Assembly (NCBI GenBank): GCA_949317995.1
Contig: OX439041.1
Location: forward strand, 47,539,269 to 47,603,268
Direction: 5' to 3'
DNA: 64,000 nt
Source of the DNA: Acholoe squamosa
Lineage: Eukaryota; Annelida; Polychaeta; Phyllodocida; Polynoidae
Shown: positions 57,779 through 64,000 of the stretch, piece by piece
How positions within the stretch are numbered: position 1 is the stretch's first letter
Layout: every line of letters begins with the position of its first letter
Translations under genes and position numbers: made by a program
Notes under the pieces: model-generated
What the model was told of the DNA's origin: nothing
The model's input: the letters and a program-made list of their open reading frames with translations, nothing else
Database searches by the model: none

Positions 57779-58629
57779 GGAAAAAAATGTGTTTACAGTC
57801 TAAACACATTGCTAAACATTTTCTTGTCCCGTTTGTGAGGACACTTTATGAACCTAAACATATTTAGCCTCATAATGTGATTAGCCTTTGTGTTTAGATT
57901 TCAATGTGTTAAGGCCTATCTTGAGGTTTGTAAGGTGTTTACTGTGTTGATGTTTAGGTTTGCCCATGTGTTTAAATATGACATGTTTAGATGTTGTTTC
58001 AAGGTTATAATGTTTAGCATTATGATATGGTATCCATAGATTTTGACCTTTGTATCTCAATAATTCTACTACATCTATAGTAGGCAGAGAGTACACCTTA
58101 CTCTCAAGGAAAAAACATCACATCTGTTATCCACAGTAGGGAGTAATCCTATATATGTAGATTACTATGAAATGGATGAATGAAGATAGCTTTATTTATT
58201 CTTGGACTATATAGAAAGGGTGTCTATGTAAAGAATTGCTCATTGATCCAAATAATATAGGATCTAAATAGCCAATCCAAAATGTTTGATAATAGGATTG
58301 ATGTTCTTTCATTTGAAATTCCTAATTAGTGATTTACAAAGGATTTTTAACATATTTTTGATGAGAAGAGGGTATAACTCTTTTTAAAAACTCCATTCAA
58401 GCACTGAGTCTTTCATACTTAAACACCTAAACATATACATGTTGATATCCTAAACACCTCAACTTTAGACTGTTTCAATGCTAAACATCTAAACATGTTT
58501 AGCATATGCATTTAGAATAAAAGTGTTTAAACCCTAAATATATAGCCGAGAGAACACCTACCTATCCAATAGACTTAAAACATGTTTAGACCTAAACATG
58601 TTTAAAACCTAAGCTCCTTTTTTTACAGT
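57779..58629. mobile_element. Inverted-end element rich in CTAAACATGTTTAG motifs
   Basis: Ends CACTGGAAAAAAATG / TTTTTTTACAGTG are hAT-like. Both flanking thirds are filled with CTAAACAT and its complement ATGTTTAG, some joined as the palindrome CTAAACATGTTTAG. The centre is plain AT-rich DNA. No target duplication found. Confidence 0.55.
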
Positions 58630-59550
58630 GTGTTTATTCAAGCTGCACTCAATATGCACTACGCCACCAAAACTCTCCACAACCTGCCTCTTTACCAATG
58701 ATATAAAGTATTTTTAGATGTAAGTGCTTTTAACATTTGGTAAAATCTCACGGTTTCCGTTTGTCATCAGGCTACGAATAAGAGCAGTGACAGGGGGCCC
58801 TTTTCATTGTGAAGCTGGAATGTGTGGACAGAACCATCTGATCTGCATCTCATCAAACCTACACTGAAAACCATGCCTACAAGAAAGTATTCTGTGTAGA
58901 CTGCCTTAAGTCATCTTTGAGAATTGGCGACCCCAAGCCACCATATTTAAGACCAGATCATCATTTTTGACAACGCATTTTGTCACTGGACTACTATGCT
59001 GCATTGTAGTGTAAATTGCAAACTCTATGTCATCTGAACAGTACTTTATTGATTAAGAATTTTCTTATCTACACCAATGATGTTGCAATTGCCGCTTATG
59101 GGCATGTAGTGCATGGATAATACTATTGTATTTGATTCAGATGATTTCAAGTAAACTATGAGCTACCCACATGCATGGGCACCTTTTGAAGCTTCAGTCT
59201 TTAAATATGTAATAAAAGAGGTTTGATGCATGATGGAAGGCAGAAGCAGGTAGTGGGCAATAGTGAGTTACATGGTAAGGCCAATGAGCATGTTTCCCAG
59301 GAGATTCTCTCTCCCTGACACATTTTGTTCCAATAGAGGAGCACTCCTCGAGAAAGGCAGAAGTGATTAATCTCATTATTACTCAGAACGCCCCTGTTAG
59401 CCCGGAATCCATTGGGCTGAGCAATGGGCGTTGGCACATGGTTTTAGTCACGGTTAGAGGATTACTATCCTTATTGGGACCCTGGGACAGTGAGCTGGTG
59501 GTATAAGAGTTAGCCTACTGTGAGTGGCTGGGTCTCCAGATTTATGGCCC
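58630..59550. other. Spacer with no recognised feature
   Basis: AT-rich DNA; no gene, RNA or complete repeat recognised. Confidence 0.4.
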
Positions 59551-59971
59551 CCATGCCCCATGGCCTCAATCCACAAAGCCCCCTGGCCCATGGCCTCGCA
59601 GTGGGGCCGTTGTTTAGCTTTCAGTGGATCCAGGATACACAAGGAATAGTGGTTCCAGGATCCACAATGGACTGACCAATCAGAAGCCAGCATCTGCTTA
59701 GCAGATACATCTGCTGCTGTCCAAGATGGTGGATGTTTTTGTTAGCCAATTCTTGTCCATTCAATGCACAAATCACTTGATTACTCATGCTCTATGGAAA
59801 ATTAGAGGTTGTTATTTGAGAAAATGAATGGGATATGACCAAACATAATAAAACATAAAGCTTCACTATTGGCATTGCATCTGGGCTTGCCCTCATACTA
59901 TAGAGCCCCCCTGTATCTTCCTTGGAGTTGGATTTTTCAGGCTGCGCCCCCCCACATGAGTTGAAGATGGA

Positions 59972-60190
59972 CGAGGGGGGGTGATCATTTATTAACAATG
60001 GGGGGGGGTTGAGGGGGTCGAAAAATGTTCTGCCCCTTTGAGTAAATACAGGTGGGGTGGACTAAATTCTTTCAGCCCTGCTATTAATTGGAGGGGGTGT
60101 GTGTCTGCTCTTGATTTTCAGCTTCTCCATGGCAGGGGAGGGGGGCAAAAAGTTTTTTTGTGGTTCTGAATTTTTTTTTTCTAATAAAAA
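59972..60190. mobile_element. Harbinger-like G-tract MITE, fragment
   Basis: Family-like GTGATCATTTATTAACAATG and G-run with GTCGAAAAATGTTCTGCCCC. Degraded, without a clear second end. Confidence 0.5.
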
Positions 60191-60215
60191 AAGAAGAATT
60201 TTTTCTGCCCAAAAG

Positions 60216-60586
60216 GATCTGTGTCTGTATCTAGGATCCACAAGGGTCTGCTTCTGTATCCAGGATACACAATAGAGCTGCTTCTGTATCCAGGATCCAC
60301 AATATAGACTCCTTCTGTATCCAGGATCCACAATAGACTCCTTCTGTATCCAGGATCCACAATAGACTGCTTCTGTATCCAGGATCCAGAATAGACTGCT
60401 TCTGTATCCAGGATCCACAATATAGACTCCTTCTGTATCCAGGATCCACAATAGACTCCTTCTGTATCCAGGATCCACAATAGACTGCTTCTGTATCCAG
60501 GATCCACAATAGACTCCTTCTGTATCCAGGATCCACAATAGACTGCTTCTGTATCCAGGATCCACAAGGAGCTCCTTCTGTGTCCA
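60216..60586. repeat. Minisatellite, 29-bp unit (complement orientation)
   Basis: About 12 units of CTTCTGTATCCAGGATCCAC plus AATAGACTC or AATAGACTG. The unit contains GGATCC. All three minus-strand frames stay open through the array, an artefact of the repeat length. Confidence 0.9.
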
Positions 60587-60620
60587 CGCGGCACTCAGAC
60601 CCAGGTCTCCGGGTGTGATG

Positions 60621-60727
60621 AGTAGTATCTAAGACGGTCTCCTATAAATCACACCTGAATTAAAGATTTTAATTTAAAGTTTGAATTTAAAAGGTGTGAT
60701 TTATAGGAGACCGTCTTAGATACTACT
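60621..60727. mobile_element. Perfect palindromic MITE, 107 bp
   Basis: Two identical 36-bp arms (AGTAGTATCTAAGACGGTCT onwards) surround a 35-bp AT-rich loop. Flanked by a perfect GTGATG duplication (60615-60620, 60728-60733). Perfect arms suggest a very recent insertion. Confidence 0.85.
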
Positions 60728-60733
60728 GTGATG

Positions 60734-61046
60734 GGCGAGTCTGGATGGCAGGTTTAGCACCTGCTTCCGGGTTCGTATCCGTTACACCAGGGGGCCTTCC
60801 ACTCGTCCGTCACACGTCACGTGACAGGTCTGAGTTTTGCTGGCTTTTCCCTTATATAAGGGCAGTTCCTACAGAAGTTCTCCAGTAGTGGTCCTACCAC
60901 TGCTCAGCACACTTCTACTGTTACCTACGGGTAACCGAATACCATCCGGCATGTAGTCTCTATAGGCTGTGATCATATGTAACTAAGATCAGAATAAACG
61001 TTTGGTTGCCTACCCAGAAACTTCTTCTCTTTTCGTTATGATTTAA
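60734..61046 (+). mobile_element. Possible solo LTR
   Basis: A unique-looking block between the inverted minisatellites has a TATA box (TATATAAG near 60853) and AATAAA (60993-60998) about 140 bp later, as in an LTR promoter and poly(A) unit. No reading frames, clear ends or target duplication are recognised. It could instead be an ordinary short promoter. Confidence 0.3.
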
Positions 61047-61143
61047 CATCTAACCAAAAAGACGAACCACTACATAACGTTTTTTTGTTGACTATGTCAG
61101 TTATTATATAGATGCATAGAAATCAGGAATATGTTTTTTCTGG

Positions 61144-61378
61144 GAGTCTATTGTGGATCCTGGATACAAAAGGAGTCTATTGTGTATCCTGGATACAGAA
61201 GCAGTCTATTGTGTATCCTGGATACAGAAGCAGTCTATTGTGGATCCTGGATACAGAAGGGAGATCCTTGTGGATCCTGGATACAGAAGAAGTCGCTTGT
61301 GGATCCTGGATACAGAAGGAGTCTATTGTGGATCCTGGATACAGAAGCAGTCTATTGTGGATCCTGGATACAGAAGGG
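61144..61378. repeat. Minisatellite, 29-bp unit (inverted partner of 60216-60586)
   Basis: About eight units of GTGGATCCTGGATACAGAAG plus CAGTCTATT. Two more eroded units occur at about 61728-61785, after the MITE. Confidence 0.9.
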
Positions 61379-61720
61379 ACCCCTCTTAGGCGGGGATAAA
61401 AAAATTCAGACCCCTCTTAGGGGTACAAAAAAAAATGTTGCCCCTTCTGAGCGAAAAAGCCCGCGTGCCACTAAAGAATAAAAGGGGGGAGAAAAAATTT
61501 CATTTCCGTCCCTTATGCGGGGGTCGAAATTTTTTTCGACCCCGCATGAGGGACAAAAATCGCACGCGAATGTCCCCTTTTAGCCTGTAGTAACACGCGG
61601 GTTTTCCGCTGAAAACAGGTGAAATTATTTTGACCCCCCATCAGAGGTGTTGAAAAAATTCTGCCCCCCCTCAAACCCACCAGCCCTCCCCCACCCTGTT
61701 GTTAAAAAATGAGCACTCCC
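61379..61720. mobile_element. Harbinger-like G-tract MITE, left end missing
   Basis: The right end GTTAAAAAATGAGCACTCCC followed by TAA is clear. The left side starts within the minisatellite. It contains CCGTCCCTTATGCGGGGGTC and its complement, showing its own internal inverted repeats. Confidence 0.7.
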
Positions 61721-62180
61721 TAATGTGGATCCTAGATAGGCCTACAGAAGCAGTCCTTGTGTATCCTGGATACAGAAGCAGTCCCTTTGTTGGTAAACAG
61801 CCCAGTGCCCAAAACAGCTAAGTCCAGTATGGACAGTGATGCTTAGAGAGTAAATCATAGTAAGATTTTTCTGACTTTCCAATGAAACTGCATTCTTGAA
61901 TATATATAAGCTCGAAGATGATGTTGCTGCTTTTAATTGTACTTCATCTATCATAAACTAGCAGATATCTGTGATAAAATAAGCTGAACTGAGTGGCCAA
62001 GACATCCACCATCTTGAAAGTAGCAGATACATCTGCTGAGCAGGTGCTTGCTCCTGATTGGTCAATCCCTTGTGTATCCCGGGTACACTATTCCTTGTGG
62101 ATCCTGGATGCCCAGAAAGCTGAACAACGGCCCCACTGCCATGGGCTCCATGACTCATCACGCCACATGGCCTCAACATG

Positions 62181-62412
62181 ACAGTGCGAGCCCAGTACAA
62201 TCCTGTACGAGCCCAGTACAATCCTGTACGAGCCCAGTACAATCCTGTGCGAGCCCAGTACAATCATGTACGAGCCCAGTACGATCATGTACAAGCCCAG
62301 ATCGTACAGAGGCTGTACAGGATCGTACATAGATCGAACAGGCTCGTACAGGATTGTACATAGATCGTACATGATCGCACATAGCCGGGGTACATAGATG
62401 ATACAGGCTCGT
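62181..62412. repeat. 21-bp minisatellite with inverted second half
   Basis: Five direct units of GTACGAGCCCAGTACAATCC (62181-62302) are followed by units in the other orientation (GGCTCGTACAGGATTGTAC) mixed with TACATAGATCG to about 62412. Confidence 0.75.
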
Positions 62413-62468
62413 GGCTGGGGGTGAGGGGTGTGGCAGCAGGTCGGTGAGTTGGCTGTGTGCAGGTTGGT

Positions 62469-63101
62469 ACGGAGCCCTGGAAAGGACATCTGTTTTCTAC
62501 ACATTTATTTCTAGAGTTTGTTTCCGCAAGAAGTATTTTTGTTTCCGCAAGAAGTATTTTTGTTTCCGCAAGTAGTATTTTCGTTTCCGCAAGTTTTATT
62601 TTCGTTTCTGCAAGTTTTATTTTCGTTTTCGCAAGTTTTATTTTCGTTTCCGCAAGTTTTATTTTCGTTTTCGCAAGTTTTATTTTCGTTTTCGCAAGTT
62701 TTATTTTCGTTTTCGCAACTTTAATTTTCGTTTTCGCAACTTTAATTTTCGTTTTCGCAACTTTAATTTTCGTTTTCGCAACTTATACTTTTGTATCCAC
62801 AACTTAATAGTTTTTCTTTGTGCATAGTCAATCAATTGTCAATGTTATGTTGTGGAAACAAAACATAAAGTTGCGGAAACAAAATGTTTAGTTGCGGAAA
62901 CAAAATATAACTTGCGGAAACAAAAATAAAAAGTTGCGGAAACGAAAATAAAACTTGCGGAAACGAAAAATAAAACTTGCGGAAAAGAAAATAAAACTTG
63001 CGGAAACGAAAAATAAAACTTGCGGAAACGAAAATAAAACTTGCGGAAACAAACTAGAGAAAAAAATGTGTAGAAAACGGATGTCCTTTTAGGGGCTCCG
63101 T
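62469..63101. mobile_element. Foldback transposon, 633 bp, with minisatellite arms
   Basis: Flanked by a perfect 8-bp duplication AGGTTGGT (62461-62468, 63102-63109). Terminal inverted repeats of 62 bp begin ACGGAGCCC and contain AAGGACATC and GTTTTCTACACATTT, with 7 mismatches. Inside, the left arm is an array of about 13 units of GCAAGTTTTATTTTCGTTT and the right arm is the same array inverted (62860-63057). A central spacer of about 50 bp holds AATCAATTGTC. No coding capacity. The 8-bp duplication fits hAT and some other superfamilies. Confidence 0.9.
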
Positions 63102-63149
63102 AGGTTGGTGATGGGGTAGCCTGTACGGAGGGTGTTGGGTAAATAGTTA

Positions 63150-63325
63150 CCGTAGTGGCCCAATTAAGCGCCCGGGCGCTCATTAATTTCAATACCTATG
63201 TGCCCAGGCCCTTATTTGAGACAGGCGCTTATTTGATTACTGTTTTCAGTGCTTAAGATTGATTTCAAAAGTTCTGTACCCCCGGCGCTTATTTGAGACC
63301 CCGGCGCTTAAACGGGCCACTACGA
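63150..63325. mobile_element. MITE, GGCCC/TA family, copy 2
   Basis: Ends CCGTAGTGGCCCAATTAAGC / CGCTTAAACGGGCCACTACGA, flanked by TA (63148-63149, 63326-63327). The interior repeats GGCGCTTATTTGA. Longer than the copy at 31161. Confidence 0.8.
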
Positions 63326-63327
63326 TA

Positions 63328-64000
63328 GATATAGCTAGGTAAAGTGTCCCGCAGGGTGAAGGAGGCTCAGCAGGAGGAGTAAACTTCACTCCGGACTTCA
63401 CTGGGAGATGAGATAGGCCCTACGATACTCACCAAGACAAGAGGGACGCATGCAGGCAAATCATGAAAACTAACATAGGAGATACTATCATATTTGCACT
63501 TTAAGTGTTCATGACAGGGTTGAGATGCCAGAAGGTTACAGGTAGGCACACATAGGCGTCTTTGTACCACGTGCATTGTAGAGTTTGGACACTTCCTATG
63601 CACCTTGACAACGGCTGCTAGAGATAAAATACACTCGCAACATGTAGAGTAATCTGTGAGTGTTTGCTTGCCTTGGAGTGTATGGGAATGATCTTAAATA
63701 CTATACGGCACATGGCTATTGTATTATTGACCAATGGCAGGCACCCCTGGCATAAACTGCGGAGTCGGGGGCTGAAGGTGTTAGTCATAGTGGAGTCGGG
63801 GTCTAATGGCGGCCCCCAGCTGATAATGGCTATGTGAGCTATACCCCTAATGTGTCTTCTAGAATTTCTCGCTCGATATTTTTTTGTGTGTGGATTGTTC
63901 ACATCGATTCCCTATAACGTATAAAATTATATGCTCCCTGCACACTGATGAAGAAGACTCTACCGTTTACTAGAACATACTTGTCTGCCCTATAGCATAG
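63328..64000. other. Spacer with no recognised feature
   Basis: No gene or repeat recognised to the end of the window. Confidence 0.4.

Larger units (their letters stand above)
59551..62178. repeat. 2.6-kb foldback locus with inverted arms and inverted minisatellites
   Basis: The left arm (59551-59748) contains GCAGTGGGGCCGTTGTT, a CCAATCAG box and CAAGATGGTGGATG; the right arm (61996-62178) is the complement of a close copy. Moving inward, both sides have a Harbinger-like MITE in mirrored orientation (59972-60190; 61379-61720) and a TGGATCCTGGATACAGAAG minisatellite in mirrored orientation (60216-60586; 61144-61378). The centre holds a small MITE and a possible solo LTR. The mirrored order suggests one inverted duplication. 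Confidence 0.6.

Noticed and set aside
60062-60594. Three overlapping minus-strand frames with WILDTE or GSWIQK repeats
   Set aside because: The 29-bp unit lacks stops, so all frames stay open; an artefact of the minisatellite.
62457-63192. FVSASFIF-like repeat frames in the foldback element
   Set aside because: Translation of the 21-bp arms; the element has clear inverted ends and a target duplication and no coding sign.

Overview
This window looks like nuclear DNA of a marine invertebrate, most likely a deuterostome such as a lancelet, echinoderm or hemichordate. The grounds are AT-rich introns, spliced animal genes (SART3, SIRT4, a TRIM protein), a very dense mix of small inverted-repeat transposons, a decayed Crypton, a LINE and a Polinton fossil. 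The species cannot be fixed from the sequence alone.

Host genes. SART3 lies on the minus strand. Its first coding exon is at 8972-9115 and its second at 1-104, so the gene runs off the left edge and has an 8.9-kb first intron packed with repeats. SIRT4, the mitochondrial sirtuin, is complete on the plus strand in four coding exons between 19870 and 22921 (332 codons, intact catalytic and zinc residues). A single-exon TRIM protein (RING, two B-boxes, coiled coil, unusual Cys-rich tail) faces it tail to tail on the minus strand at 23981-25474.

Transposon-derived genes. A decayed Crypton-type tyrosine recombinase is at 10463-12162. Two 5'-truncated copies of one LINE, at 13166-14319 and 15597-17560, carry the same small hAT-like element in the 3' untranslated region. 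A broken multi-exon gene of a transposase-like family (32690-35760) sits between 32-bp inverted repeats 5.2 kb apart (31979 and 37196). A fossil Polinton fills about 46.6-56.5 kb, with protease, capsid, integrase, packaging ATPase and protein-primed DNA polymerase remnants; younger elements have inserted into it.

Small elements. At least eleven copies or fragments of a G-tract-rich Harbinger-like MITE with 3-bp TTA/TAA target duplications are present. Three copies belong to a TA-flanked family with CCGTAATCTC ends and two to a TA-flanked GGCCC family. There are also hAT-like, TTAA-type and CRE-bearing MITEs and two tRNA-derived SINE heads.

Most unusual structure. Two elements (7445-8888 and 51593-52521) consist largely of arrays of a 15-bp palindrome, ATGCCCNNNGGGCAT. 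Separately, several loci between 37.8 and 63.1 kb consist of minisatellite arrays placed in inverted orientation as the arms of foldback structures. The clearest, 62469-63101, has 62-bp terminal inverted repeats and a perfect 8-bp target duplication. All family names come from recall of sequence patterns; no searches were run.
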